Assembly (NCBI GenBank): GCA_965247535.1 | Contig: OZ252018.1 | Coordinates: forward strand, 1,612,001-1,676,000 | DNA: 64,000 bases | Source: JAPPHY01 sp965247535 | Lineage (GTDB): Bacteria; Chloroflexota; Dehalococcoidia; Lucifugimonadales; UBA2985 | Direction of reading: 5' to 3' | Part shown: piece by piece, positions 9,177 through 18,303 of the stretch | How positions within the stretch are numbered: the first letter of the stretch is position 1 | Layout of the letters: every line of letters starts with the position of its first letter | Program-made: the position numbers and the translations under genes | Notes under the pieces: model-generated | Databases searched by the model: none | What the model saw: the letters and a program-made list of their open reading frames with translations, nothing else | What the model was told of the DNA's origin: nothing

Positions 9177-9890
9177 ATGCTTCTACGCTCGATAGACCTT
9201 CTGTTCAACAACCCGGGCGCGTTCCTGGACGTTGTCATCGTGTTCTTCGCCGCCGTGGCGCCCGCGCTGCTCATCGCAGTCACCGTCCACGAGTTCAGCC
9301 ACGCCGTCGTGGCCACCTACCTGGGAGACCATACGGCAAGGAGGCTTGGCCGCCTCTCCCTGAACCCAATGCGCCACCTGGACCCGATGGGCGCCATCAT
9401 GATGCTTCTGGTGGGCTTTGGCTGGGGCAAGCCGGTGCCCGTCAACCCGTTCTTCCTGCGGAGCGGGCCGAGGGCAGGGATGTCCGCCGTGTCCGCGGCC
9501 GGGCCCGTCTCCAATCTGGTCACCGCTTCCCTGTGTGCCGTGCCTATACGCGCTGGGCTGGTGCCCTGGCACTCGCCATTCGCCTTCTCGGGGCTGGATG
9601 GCCCGCTGACCGGCCTCTTTGCTGACCTCCTGGGCTTCGTGATCTTCTACAACATCATCCTGGCGATATTCAACTTGATACCGCTGGCCCCGCTGGACGG
9701 CTCCAAGGTCGCGATCGGCCTGCTGCCGCCGGGCCCGGCCTCCGCCATGGCCCGCCGCGAGGCTTACGGCCCAGTGATCCTGCTAGGCATAATCATGCTG
9801 GACTGGGCCACCAACCTGAATTTGCTCTGGGGGGTTCTGCGTCCCATTGTGAATGTGGTAGGCTTAGTTATCGTGGGTCAGGACATCTAG
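9177..9890 (+). CDS. Site-2 protease family (M50) membrane metalloprotease
   Basis: 237-residue polytopic membrane protein. The zinc motif HEFSH lies in VTVHEFSHAVVATYLGD, and the second conserved motif is NLIPLAPLDGSKV, where the Asp completes the zinc site. Hydrophobic segments surround residues 20-40, 85-105, 145-170 and 195-230. Short M50 proteins of this type lack PDZ or CBS domains, and their substrates are unknown. It follows the phosphodiesterase by 74 bases and precedes tyrA by 50, and may share their transcript. Stop TAG. Confidence 0.9.
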   Translation: MLLRSIDLLFNNPGAFLDVVIVFFAAVAPALLIAVTVHEFSHAVVATYLGDHTARRLGRLSLNPMRHLDPMGAIMMLLVGFGWGKPVPVNPFFLRSGPRAGMSAVSAAGPVSNLVTASLCAVPIRAGLVPWHSPFAFSGLDGPLTGLFADLLGFVIFYNIILAIFNLIPLAPLDGSKVAIGLLPPGPASAMARREAYGPVILLGIIMLDWATNLNLLWGVLRPIVNVVGLVIVGQDI

Positions 9891-9940
9891 CATCGTCGGC
9901 TGCCGGACGGGAAGAGTCGGCAGGCGCAAGGAGGCCGGGA

Positions 9941-10939
9941 GTGGACAGAATCACCATAGTCGGCATGGGACTGATAGGCACGTCCCTGGGACTGGCTCTC
10001 AAGAAGGCGAATCTGGGCGTGGAGATCGTGGGAACGGACCGGGACAGAGGCGTGTCGGGGACCGCGCGCAGGATGGGCGCCTGCGACTCGACTGAGAACA
10101 ACCCGATCGACGCCATCCGCGGGTCGCGGATGGTCATACTGGCGACGCCCGTGGGAGGCATTAGGGAGATGCTCAGGCTGTACGGACCGGAGCTGGAGCC
10201 CGGCGTCATAGTCACCGACACCGGCAGCACCAAGGCGGAGGTGCTTGCATGGGCAGAGGAGTTTCTGCCGGACACCGTCAGCTTTGTGGGCGGGCACCCC
10301 ATGGCCGGCAAGGAGCTGTCCGGGCCGGTTGCAGCCGAGGCGGACCTGTTCCAGAACGCCACCTACTGCATCATCCCGGGCAGTGGCGCCGACGAAGAGG
10401 CGGTCAAAATCGTGACGAACATGGCGGAGTCGGTGGGCGCCAAGCCGTTCTTCATCGACGCCGCCGAGCACGATAGCTACGTCGCCGCCATAAGCCACCT
10501 GCCGCTTGTGCTATCGACCGTGCTTGTCAAGCTCAACTCCGCCAATCCCTCCTGGCCGGAGATCGCAAAGCTGGCCGCGAACGGATTTCGGGACGTCAGC
10601 CGGCTGGCCTCGGGCAGCCCTGAGATGAGCCGTGACATCTGCCTGACAAACCGCGAAGCGCTCAATCGATGGATCGACGAGTTCATACGCGAGCTCGAGG
10701 AGTTCCGCGGAATGGTGGAGGAGGGAGACGAGCGCACGCTCGGCAGGGCCTTCGACGGCGCATGGGAGGCGCGCGACCGGTGGGTGCAGAACAAGGTCAC
10801 CGCCCGGGCTGCCGCCCCCATGGTGGAGCTGCCCACCACGATCGAGACCATGGGCGGCCTCGTCATGGGCGACAGGGCCGCCGGACGCGTGCGACAGATG
10901 CTCGAGTGGCAGAAGGACGATAAGAAGAGAGAGGACTAG
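9941..10939 (+). CDS. tyrA: Prephenate dehydrogenase
   Basis: NAD(P)-dependent oxidative decarboxylation of prephenate to 4-hydroxyphenylpyruvate in tyrosine synthesis. The N-terminal Rossmann motif is GMGLIGTSLG. ILATPVG, TDTGSTKAEV, GGHPMAGKE and the helical C-terminal region with ISHLPLVLST (catalytic His region) follow. 332 residues from GTG 9941, behind a strong AAGGAGG (9928-9934). It is 7 bases upstream of aroA, forming an aromatic amino-acid operon. No ACT domain or chorismate mutase fusion is present. Stop TAG. Confidence 0.95.
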   Translation: MDRITIVGMGLIGTSLGLALKKANLGVEIVGTDRDRGVSGTARRMGACDSTENNPIDAIRGSRMVILATPVGGIREMLRLYGPELEPGVIVTDTGSTKAEVLAWAEEFLPDTVSFVGGHPMAGKELSGPVAAEADLFQNATYCIIPGSGADEEAVKIVTNMAESVGAKPFFIDAAEHDSYVAAISHLPLVLSTVLVKLNSANPSWPEIAKLAANGFRDVSRLASGSPEMSRDICLTNREALNRWIDEFIRELEEFRGMVEEGDERTLGRAFDGAWEARDRWVQNKVTARAAAPMVELPTTIETMGGLVMGDRAAGRVRQMLEWQKDDKKRED

Positions 10940-10946
10940 AGGTCAG

Positions 10947-12257
10947 ATGAACAGGTCTGTTCTTCCCGCCGATGGGCTGGCCGGCACACTTTCCCCGCCG
11001 GCAGACAAGTCCGTCTCGCACCGGGCCGCCATACTCAACAGCCTGGCGGCCGGACGCGTCACCGTGCACAACTACTCGGAGGGAGCCGACTGCCGCTCCA
11101 CGCTCGAGTGCCTGCGGCTGCTTGGCGTGACCGCGGAGGTGGTGGAGCCGGAAAAGGGGTCCTCAGACACGCCCATGCTCGTGCTCACCTCGCCCGGCCT
11201 GGAGCACTTCAAGGAGCCGGAGGACGTTCTGGACGCCCAGAACAGCGGCACCACCATGCGATTCATCATGGGACTGCTCGGCAGCACGCCATTCCTGTCC
11301 GTGGTCACCGGCGACCGCTCTCTACGCGCCCGCCCCATGGGCCGCGTGGTACAGCCGCTGCGGCTGATGGGCGCGCAGGTCATGGGCCGCGGAAGCGATT
11401 CGCTGGCTCCGCTGGCCATCCGCGGGGGCGACCTCAACGGCATCGAGTACAACATGCCGGTTGCCAGCGCGCAGCTAAAGTCAGCGCTACTTATGGCTGC
11501 CCTATTCGCCAATGGGGAGACGGTCCTCCACCAGCCCGCGCTTTCCCGCGACCACACGGAGAGAATGCTTCGCGCCATGGGCGCCAATGTGGAGGAGGAC
11601 GGGCTGGCGCTGATCGTGAAGCCGGGCCCCGCGCTCAAGCCCCTGGACGTCACCGTGTCCGGCGACATCAGCTCGGCGGCGTTCTGGCTCGTGGCCGGCG
11701 CGATCCACCCTCGAGCGCGCATTCGCCTCGCCAACGTGGGCGTGAACCCGAGTCGCACCGGCGTCCTGGACGTGCTGCGTGAAATGGGCGCGAACGTGAC
11801 CGAGGAGAACCCTCGCATGGAGGGCGGCGAGCCCGTCGCCGACCTTATGGTCGAGTCCAGCGAGCTGCGCGGCGTTGAGATCGGCGGCGACATGATACCG
11901 ATCGTGCAGGACGAGGTGCCCGTGCTGGCCCTCGCCGCGGCCCTGGCCCACGGCACCACCACCATCCGGGACGCCCAGGAGCTGCGATACAAGGAGTCGG
12001 ACCGGCTGCACGCAACCGCTACGGAACTTACCAAGCTGGGCGCGAAGATAACGGAACTGCCGGACGGCCTGATAATCGAGGGCGCCGGCGCTCTACAGGG
12101 AGGCGATTGCGACAGCCACAGAGACCACCGGCTGGCCATGACGCTCGGCATCGCAGGGCTGGTGACCCAGCAGGAAGTGAACATCGCTGACGGCGACGTG
12201 GTGGACATATCCTACCCCGGCTTCTGGGAGGACCTCGACTCGCTGAGATTCGAGTGA
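10947..12257 (+). CDS. aroA: 3-phosphoshikimate 1-carboxyvinyltransferase (EPSP synthase)
   Basis: Transfers enolpyruvate from PEP to shikimate-3-phosphate. 436 residues, typical for the family. The start shows the substrate site DKSVSHRA; NSGTTMR and GDRSLRARPM match the PEP/S3P-binding motifs; SAQLKSALLMA, GDISSAAFWL, ELRYKESDRL and HRDHRLAMT follow in order. Directly downstream of tyrA (7-base gap) and 12 bases before gmk, so probably cotranscribed. The phosphate-site motif keeps Gly and Ala-type small residues, so no obvious inhibitor-resistance change can be claimed. Confidence 0.97.
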   Translation: MNRSVLPADGLAGTLSPPADKSVSHRAAILNSLAAGRVTVHNYSEGADCRSTLECLRLLGVTAEVVEPEKGSSDTPMLVLTSPGLEHFKEPEDVLDAQNSGTTMRFIMGLLGSTPFLSVVTGDRSLRARPMGRVVQPLRLMGAQVMGRGSDSLAPLAIRGGDLNGIEYNMPVASAQLKSALLMAALFANGETVLHQPALSRDHTERMLRAMGANVEEDGLALIVKPGPALKPLDVTVSGDISSAAFWLVAGAIHPRARIRLANVGVNPSRTGVLDVLREMGANVTEENPRMEGGEPVADLMVESSELRGVEIGGDMIPIVQDEVPVLALAAALAHGTTTIRDAQELRYKESDRLHATATELTKLGAKITELPDGLIIEGAGALQGGDCDSHRDHRLAMTLGIAGLVTQQEVNIADGDVVDISYPGFWEDLDSLRFE

Positions 12258-12269
12258 GAGGATCGAAGA

Positions 12270-12893
12270 GTGAGACCACTGGATAGACCCGTCTACGACC
12301 AGGCCGGCGGAGGGCCTTTGCTGGTCATCCTGTCCGGGCCTTCCGGCGTGGGCAAGGACTCCGTGCTCAGGCTTCTCAAGGAACAGGGCCACGACTGGCA
12401 CTTCACCGTCACGGCGACCACCCGCACGCAGAGGCCAGGTGAGGTCGATGGCGTGGACTACGTATTCCTGGACAGGGACACATTCCACCAGAAGGTTGAG
12501 GATGGCGACTTCCTGGAGTGCGCGCAGGTGTACGGCAACTGGTACGGGGTCCCACGCGACCAGGTGGCCGGCGCGCTGGAGGAAGGCCGGGACGTGATCA
12601 TCAAGGCCGACGTCCAGGGCGCGGCAACCATAAAGCGCAACGTGGAAGATGCCGTGTTCATCTTCCTCATGCCGCCGTCGCCGGAGGAGCTGGAGCGCCG
12701 CCTGCGGGAGCGCAAGACGGAGACCACGCCGGACCTGGAGCTCCGCATCCGCACGGCAATCGACGAGCTGTACCAGCTGCCGCTGTTCGACTACGTTGTG
12801 GTAAACGACTTGCTCGACTCCGCAGTCGACAGCATCGGGGCCATCATGACCGCCGAGAAGTGCCGCCTGCCGTCCCGCCGGGTACAGCTGTAG
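12270..12893 (+). CDS. gmk: Guanylate kinase
   Basis: Phosphorylates GMP to GDP with ATP. The P-loop is SGPSGVGKDS; the GMP-binding region TTRTQRPGEVDGVDYVF and the lid region RLRERKTET are clear. 207 residues from GTG 12270, with a moderate purine-rich leader; the family is usually 190-210. Third gene of the tyrA-aroA-gmk run. The C-terminus (VDSIGAIMTAEKCR) is typical of Gmk. Stop TAG. Confidence 0.95.
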   Translation: MRPLDRPVYDQAGGGPLLVILSGPSGVGKDSVLRLLKEQGHDWHFTVTATTRTQRPGEVDGVDYVFLDRDTFHQKVEDGDFLECAQVYGNWYGVPRDQVAGALEEGRDVIIKADVQGAATIKRNVEDAVFIFLMPPSPEELERRLRERKTETTPDLELRIRTAIDELYQLPLFDYVVVNDLLDSAVDSIGAIMTAEKCRLPSRRVQL

Positions 12894-12931
12894 CCGCTCT
12901 GAGGCAGCCTGCCGAGACCGCAACCACATTG

Positions 12932-12957
12932 CCCCGCTCATGGTAAGCCTGTCGAAC
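12932..12957. repeat. Short dispersed repeat, copy 2
   Basis: CCCCGCTCATGGTAAGCCTG continuing TCGAAC, sharing the GCTCA-AGCCTGTCGAA core with 2278-2300. It lies 40 bases after gmk in a 178-base gap before the Nudix gene. Not a terminator by itself: no stem followed by a T run is seen. Confidence 0.5.
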
Positions 12958-13071
12958 AATATAAGTGAGCTATCGCGCGCCGCAGTCCACCCCCCACGCA
13001 GCGGCTGTTTGATTTCAACAGGAAATCGAATACAATGATACCGCTCAATGCAACATCGGCTACGCAGTGCT

Positions 13072-13512
13072 ATGGAAGGTGACGCCAGAATAGAGTATCC
13101 CGTTTCCGCTGGGGGAGTGGTATACCGCATGGGAGACGCAGGCGTGGAGGTGGTAATTTGCGGCCACCAGACCCAGAACGGCTGGACGTGGGGACTTCCC
13201 AAGGGCACTCCCGACCAAGGCGAGACTCTGGAGGAGACAGCCCTCCGCGAAGTGCGCGAGGAGACGGGCCTCAGGGTCCGCATGGAAGCCCCGATCAACT
13301 CGATCCGGTACTGGTTCGTCAGGCCAGACGACGGCGTCAAGTGCCACAAGACCGTCCATTTCTACCTCATGACACCTACCGGCGGCGCGCTGGAAGACCA
13401 CGACCACGAGTTCGACGAGGTGCGGTGGTCGACCAGCGAGGAATCTTTGCGTTCGCTCACCTACCAGAACGAGATTAACGTACTGGAAAAAGCCATTGCA
13501 ATGGTTTCGTAG
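13072..13512 (+). CDS. Nudix hydrolase
   Basis: 146-residue Nudix-fold pyrophosphohydrolase. The Nudix box is complete: GTPDQGETLEETALREVREETGL, matching Gx5Ex7REUxEExGU. WGLPKG precedes it. Likely substrates are nucleoside diphosphate derivatives such as ADP-sugars or oxidised nucleotides, but sequence alone does not tell. I prefer ATG 13072 because the fold begins right after it (EYPVSAGGVVYR); an in-frame ATG at 13048 adds eight unlikely residues. It is 10 bases before the acetyltransferase gene. Stop TAG. Confidence 0.88.
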   Translation: MEGDARIEYPVSAGGVVYRMGDAGVEVVICGHQTQNGWTWGLPKGTPDQGETLEETALREVREETGLRVRMEAPINSIRYWFVRPDDGVKCHKTVHFYLMTPTGGALEDHDHEFDEVRWSTSEESLRSLTYQNEINVLEKAIAMVS

Positions 13513-13522
13513 AAGGCGCGAG

Positions 13523-14116
13523 ATGCAGCCAACACTAATCAGAGGCGAGCTCACGGTCCTCAGGGACAAGCGCATGGAGGACGCAGAGCAGGACTATAAG
13601 TGGCGCGTCGACGAGGAGCTGGCGGCCCTGGACGCTACCACGCCCCTGCGCATGACCTACGCCAGCTACGTCCGCCTCATCGAGGACGAGTTGCGATACC
13701 CCGTGCCGTGGTCCAAGCGCTTCGCCATTGAGACTCACAACAGCAAGCTCATCGGTAACTGCATGTACTACGACGTCGACAACGCCCGGGGACAGGCGGA
13801 GCTCGGCATCTTGATCGGGGACAGGAATTACTGGAGCAAGGGCTACGGCACGGACGTGGTGAACACGCTCGTGAGCCACATCTTCACCACCACCGGCCTG
13901 AAGCGAATCTACCTCCACACACTAACGTGGAATCTCCGCGCGCAGAAGTCATTCACTAAGTGCGGATTTGTGGCGCTGCGAGAGGTGCGACGGAGCGGCT
14001 ACGACTTCCTGCTCATGGAGCTAATGCGGGACAGATGGGAGTCGCTGGAGGAGGAGCGCGTCGCGGGAAAGGCGGAGTCCCAGTCCCCGGGGGAGTTCGA
14101 CAAGTCGGCGGAATAG
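13523..14116 (+). CDS. GNAT family N-acetyltransferase
   Basis: 197-residue acetyl-CoA-dependent acetyltransferase of the RimJ/RimL-like type. The fold is seen in LTVLRDKRMEDAE, ELGILIGDRNYWSKGYGTD (acetyl-CoA pyrophosphate loop, with GYG in place of GxGxG/A), IYLHTLTWNLRAQKSFTKCGF (motif B with N, A and S of the classic NxxAxxxYxKxGF) and a variable charged tail. ATG 13523 follows AGAAGG. Acceptor (protein N-terminus, amino sugar or small amine) unknown. Coupled by close spacing to the Nudix gene. Stop TAG. Confidence 0.88.
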   Translation: MQPTLIRGELTVLRDKRMEDAEQDYKWRVDEELAALDATTPLRMTYASYVRLIEDELRYPVPWSKRFAIETHNSKLIGNCMYYDVDNARGQAELGILIGDRNYWSKGYGTDVVNTLVSHIFTTTGLKRIYLHTLTWNLRAQKSFTKCGFVALREVRRSGYDFLLMELMRDRWESLEEERVAGKAESQSPGEFDKSAE

Positions 14117-14142
14117 TGGCACAATTGCCGAGGTGAATCCGG

Positions 14143-14218
14143 GCCCCTGTAGCTCAGAGGACAGAGCATCGGTTTCCTAAACCGTGTGCCGGCGGTTCGA
14201 GTCCGCCCAGGGGTACCA
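14143..14218 (+). tRNA. tRNA-Arg(CCT)
   Basis: Cloverleaf folds by hand: acceptor GCCCCTG with CAGGGGT (G1-U72 wobble), D-arm GTAGCTCAGAGGA, anticodon loop TTCCTAA with anticodon CCT, T-loop TTCGAGT, discriminator A, and CCA encoded at 14216-14218. Reads AGG codons. Confidence 0.95.
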
Positions 14219-14341
14219 CCAAGCACCATCTAGGCAGTCCTCCCAGCCGAGACTTACGAAGCAATTTGGCAGATCGGCTCCTAAGATACGCGCGGTGCCT
14301 CGCTGACACTTCGCGCGAAGGACTTGGACGACCAGTCCGGT

Positions 14342-16672
14342 TTATACTTTCGCCCCGCTCTCCTTCAGGGCCTCGATGATGGTGGCTGGATTCATGGGCG
14401 CTTTGGTCATGCGGACTCCGGTGGCGTTGGACACCGCGTTGGCCACGGCTCCGATGACGGGAACTATCGGGATCTCCCCTGCTCTTCCCCTCAGTCCGAA
14501 CGGGTGGCCAGGGTTGGGCACCTCCACAATCACGGTATCAATCATGGGCAGGTCCAGGGTGGTCGGCATTCGGTAGTCCAGGAAGGTTGAGTTGGATATC
14601 GCGCCGTCTCCGGTGTAGCAGTACTCCTCGCTCAGCGCCCACCCGACTCCCTGCGCGGTCGAACCCTGTGCCTGTCCTTCCACAAAGCTGGGGTGTACCG
14701 CCTTGCCGACGTCTATGAAGGTGGTAAACCGCAAGATGTCCACCTTTCCAGTCTCGGGGTCCACCTCCACGTCCACCAGGTTGCCTCCAAACAACACCCC
14801 GCCTGGACCGGTCGGGAACGAATACCCAGCGCAGGTGATCGGGCCTCCCGTGCGCATGAGCCTACCCGCCAACTCCTCGAAGCTCAACCGGTCAGCCGGG
14901 TTTTTGGAGCACACGAAAGTACCGTTCTGGAACTCCACGTCCTCCGGCTGTACCTCCCAAACCAGGGCTGCACGAGCCTTCATCTGGAGTTTGACCTCCT
15001 CCGCGGCAGCGATGGCAGCCAGACCCGTCGAATAGGTGATCTTGCTGCCGTTGGCAACACCGCTCCAACCCGCGGAATCGGTGTCGCCAACAGTTGATAC
15101 CACGTCTGTCGCTTCCAGCCCCAACACTTCGGCCGCCTGCATTGCCACCGAGGTCCGCGTGCCGCTCAGGTCGTTTGAGCCCGTCATGAGTGCAATTGTG
15201 CCGTTCGCGTTGACACTGATGGTTGCAACGTGGGGCGTGGCCCCCTCGCCACCTATCGCCCTGGCGGCCACGGATACTCCACGACCGCGGTTTGGCCCGC
15301 CGAGAGGGGCGGTGTAGTGGGGATGATTCTTCATGGCTTCCATGATTTCCGTGCAGGCTATACGCGGATACAGCACTCCGTTGGGCATACGTTCCCCTTC
15401 TTGCACGGCATTCCTCAACCGGAACTCCATGGGGTCCATGCCCAGCTTCTCCGCCAGCTCGTCCACAACACTCTCCACGGCAAAGGTGGCGGGAGGTTGT
15501 CCAGGCGCCCGGTAGCTCTGCATCTTTTGCGTGTTTGTGACGACGTCGTAGCCGTCCACCTGGAAGTTCTCGATCTTGTATGACGCGAGGCCGTTCTGCA
15601 CTCCCGCCCCCACCGGCGACCCCGGGAACGCTCCCGCCTGGTAGGCGAGGTGGTACTCGGCAGCTGTGATTCGCCCCGATGCATCGGCCCCCATCTTTAG
15701 CCGGATGTAGGTTGCCGAAGCGGGACAGGTACTTTCGAAGGTCTCCTTGCGGCTCATGACCATCTTGACGGGCAGGCCGGTCTTCCTGGAGAGGATAGCC
15801 GCCATCGGATTCAGCGGATTCGTGTTCGGGCCCTTGCCCCCGAATCCTCCCCCACACTCCATGGCGATCACCTTCAGCATTGACTCGGGGATGCCGATGA
15901 TGGAGGCAGTGCCCTCCCGAACGTCAAAGGTACCCTGGGTGGTGGTCCAAACAGTCACATGGCCGTCGGCGTTCCACTGTGCAGCGGATGCGAATGGCTC
16001 TATGTAGCCAGGGTGGACTGGCTGGGTCGAATACTCCCGCTCCACGATGACTTCCGCCTTCCTGAACCCGGCTTCCGGATCGCCTCGCCTGAGCTGCGCG
16101 TGGCTTGCCACGTTGGACTTCGTATCCGAGACCTCTCGGCCATCCGGGCCGCGAGTGACCGTAGTCAGGCTATCGTGGACCAATGGGGCGTCGTCCTTGA
16201 GAGCGTCCGCTATGGTGAGGACGGCCGGGAGTACCTCGTACTCCACGTGAATCAGCTTTGCGGCTTCTTCGGCGATGTGAGGGCTGGTTGCAACGATGGC
16301 CGCCACCGGGTGGCCTCGGTACAGAGCCCTGTCGCGAGCCATGAAGTGCTCGGCCATAATCCTGGCGCCGCGGAACTGCTCCGCGACGAAATCTATATCC
16401 GGCTGCTGTTCGAAGATGGGGAAGTCCTTGGCAGTTATCACGGCCTTTACGCCTGGAGTGGCCTCCGCCTCCCTGGAGTCTATGGAGAGGATGCGAGCGT
16501 GGGCGTAGGGGCTCGTTAGCATTTTGCCATGAAGCATTCCGGGCAGGTGTATGTCGGCTCCAAACTTTGCAGCGCCTGTCACCTTCTCCAGGCCGTCCAG
16601 TCGGGGCGCCCTGGTGCCTAATACTCTGTACTGGGCCGGTTCTGCAAGACCCTTTTCGGTCTGAGTAGTCAT
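14342..16672 (-). CDS. Xanthine dehydrogenase-family molybdopterin-binding subunit
   Basis: 776-residue large (molybdenum) subunit of the xanthine oxidase family. The N-terminal hammerhead domain (about 20-135: GLEKVTGAAKFGADI, GVKAVITAKD) is followed by MoCo-binding domains with ECGGGFGGKG, SYRAPGQPPATFAVE and a C-terminal GRAGEIP whose Glu matches the catalytic base. The loop SYRAPGQ differs from the CO dehydrogenase signatures (AYRCSFR, AYRGAGR), so CO is not the likely substrate; an aldehyde, aromatic or N-heterocycle hydroxylase is. The FAD and 2Fe-2S subunits are absent from both sides, so it is an orphan here. Start ATG 16672. Stop TAA. Confidence 0.9.
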   Translation of the reverse strand: MTTQTEKGLAEPAQYRVLGTRAPRLDGLEKVTGAAKFGADIHLPGMLHGKMLTSPYAHARILSIDSREAEATPGVKAVITAKDFPIFEQQPDIDFVAEQFRGARIMAEHFMARDRALYRGHPVAAIVATSPHIAEEAAKLIHVEYEVLPAVLTIADALKDDAPLVHDSLTTVTRGPDGREVSDTKSNVASHAQLRRGDPEAGFRKAEVIVEREYSTQPVHPGYIEPFASAAQWNADGHVTVWTTTQGTFDVREGTASIIGIPESMLKVIAMECGGGFGGKGPNTNPLNPMAAILSRKTGLPVKMVMSRKETFESTCPASATYIRLKMGADASGRITAAEYHLAYQAGAFPGSPVGAGVQNGLASYKIENFQVDGYDVVTNTQKMQSYRAPGQPPATFAVESVVDELAEKLGMDPMEFRLRNAVQEGERMPNGVLYPRIACTEIMEAMKNHPHYTAPLGGPNRGRGVSVAARAIGGEGATPHVATISVNANGTIALMTGSNDLSGTRTSVAMQAAEVLGLEATDVVSTVGDTDSAGWSGVANGSKITYSTGLAAIAAAEEVKLQMKARAALVWEVQPEDVEFQNGTFVCSKNPADRLSFEELAGRLMRTGGPITCAGYSFPTGPGGVLFGGNLVDVEVDPETGKVDILRFTTFIDVGKAVHPSFVEGQAQGSTAQGVGWALSEEYCYTGDGAISNSTFLDYRMPTTLDLPMIDTVIVEVPNPGHPFGLRGRAGEIPIVPVIGAVANAVSNATGVRMTKAPMNPATIIEALKESGAKV

Positions 16673-16759
16673 CGGTGTGCCTCCTTGCGACTCGTTCCGG
16701 ATGCCTCATGAGTTTAGCTGGAATTCTCTCCCGAGTACAGAAGCTTACGTGGTCAAGAG

Positions 16760-17090
16760 TGTCGGCAACCGGCAGAATTGGTACGCATTGATGCCAAGAG
16801 TTTTGGCATGGGATGGAGGTCTGTGGAGCTCCCAAGGCCCTGTTGTGCTGTCTCCGCAGTTCGATGGTTCGAGCCTTCTCCCCCCTTGTACGGCGTAGCA
16901 TATCTTCTCGACTGCCTCTTAGCACGTCTGACGGGCGTCACGTTCCGCAAGACCTCGTGATAGCGCCTGTGGTTGTAGCAGCAAACTCACTCCCGCTCGC
17001 CTAGGCACAAACGCGCTTGGATCCAGGCGTCTGCTTGAATTGGGTGATGGCTGGTGGCATAATGCCCTCAGAATCCTCGAATCCGGCCCA
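16760..17090 (-). mobile_element. Eroded IS3-type element (3' part of transposase and terminus)
   Basis: Bases 16760-16985 align by eye with 55025-55255, the left end and transposase 3' end of the element at 55-56.6 kb. Shared blocks include GGATGGAGGTCTG, CCCTGTTGTGCTGTCTCCGC, CTTAGCACGTC, GCGTCACGTTCC and GTGATAGCGCC. The terminus TGTCGGCAACC matches the element end TGTCTGTTGGCAACC with a gap. Bases 16990-17090 also match, in reverse orientation, 37017-37110 (GGGCC-GATTCGAG, TTATGCCACCAGCCATCA). No open transposase frame remains. It separates the molybdenum hydroxylase from the next gene, where partner subunits might once have been. Confidence 0.75.
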
Positions 17091-17150
17091 AACGTAAGCA
17101 CGTAGTGTCGGGTGTGTGGGTACTACGACAAGGTGCGCGGAGGTAGCCGA

Positions 17151-18239
17151 ATGGTTTCGCTGGATGGCATGGACTTTGAGGACCGAGTTCGCGAGATCTC
17201 TACCCGCGTTAGCAAGCGGCTGGAGATGGTAGCCACTGAAGAAGCTACAAAGAATGCTCTCATTATGCCGTTCATCCAAGGAGTTCTCGGTTACAACGTC
17301 TTTGATCCCGCTGAGGTAGTACCAGAGTATGTTGCGGACGTAGGTGGCAAGAAAGGCGAAAAGGTCGACTACGCCATATTCCATGATGGAAAACCCATCC
17401 TTCTGATCGAATGCAAGGCTTACGGGGTGAACCTTGAGAGAGAGCCCGCAGCTCAGCTAAAGAGGTACTTTCAGGAGACGGACGCCCGAGTTGGAATTCT
17501 AACCGACGGTGTCACATATCGGTTCTTCACAGACTTGGAGAAGCAAAATCTGATGGATGAGCGACCTTTCCTGGAGATCGACTTGCTCAATCCAGACTCG
17601 ATCAACGTGAAGGAACTCCGGAATTTCACTAAGGCAACATTCGACCAAGACGCGTTGCTGGCGAATGCGCGCGACCTCAAATACCTGCGGGAGATTAAGC
17701 GAGTATTGGAAAGTGACTGGAGCGAACCCTCAGAGGAATTCGTACGCTATCTCATGGCCCAATCCTCCAGTGGACTAAGGACAAAGCAGCGCCTGGAGCA
17801 GTTTACTCGACTTGCCAAAGACGCCACTCAGGAGTTCTTGACTGCCAAGGTAAACGATCGTCTAAAGACGGCGCTACATGGTGGGGCCGCCGCTCAGGAC
17901 ACACCGGCCCCACTCCCTGAAGAAACAGTGGAACCTGAAGAGGATGCGGTCGAAACTACGGCTGAAGAGTGGCAGGCATTCTATGCCATAAAGGCCATAT
18001 TGCGGGACATCCTGGAGCCTAGTCGGGTTGGAATCCGCGACCGACTTTCGTATTGCGCAATTGTGGTAGACAACAGAGCAACCCGCACCATATGTCGCCT
18101 TTACTTCCATCGCGCACGCAAATACGTAGGCTTCTTTGACGGGGAAAGGGAGGAAAGGGTCCCAGTAAACAGCCCTGACGACCTATTCCTACATTCGGAG
18201 CGTCTGAAGGCCAGAGCCAAGACATACGAAACCACATAG
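17151..18239 (+). CDS. HSDR_N-like PD-(D/E)xK nuclease-domain protein
   Basis: 362 residues from ATG 17151 behind GGAGG (17139-17144). The N-terminal half matches the type I restriction enzyme R-protein N-terminal domain: EEATKNALIMPFIQ, EYVADVGGKKGEKVDYAI (Asp), LLIECKA (ExK), then QLKRYF and VGILTDGVTYRFF. No helicase domain, HsdM or HsdS lies nearby, so it is a standalone member. The C-terminal third (about 270-360) is a separate small domain of unknown role with VGFFDGERE. A role in restriction or DNA repair is plausible. Composition is less GC-rich than the operon that follows, and an IS remnant abuts it, both fitting acquired DNA. Confidence 0.8.
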   Translation: MVSLDGMDFEDRVREISTRVSKRLEMVATEEATKNALIMPFIQGVLGYNVFDPAEVVPEYVADVGGKKGEKVDYAIFHDGKPILLIECKAYGVNLEREPAAQLKRYFQETDARVGILTDGVTYRFFTDLEKQNLMDERPFLEIDLLNPDSINVKELRNFTKATFDQDALLANARDLKYLREIKRVLESDWSEPSEEFVRYLMAQSSSGLRTKQRLEQFTRLAKDATQEFLTAKVNDRLKTALHGGAAAQDTPAPLPEETVEPEEDAVETTAEEWQAFYAIKAILRDILEPSRVGIRDRLSYCAIVVDNRATRTICRLYFHRARKYVGFFDGEREERVPVNSPDDLFLHSERLKARAKTYETT

Positions 18240-18303
18240 CAGATCTACTCCGGTATAACCACCGGATCGCGGCGCTCTAGCGTACGCGGGAGAGGAGGAT
18301 GCG

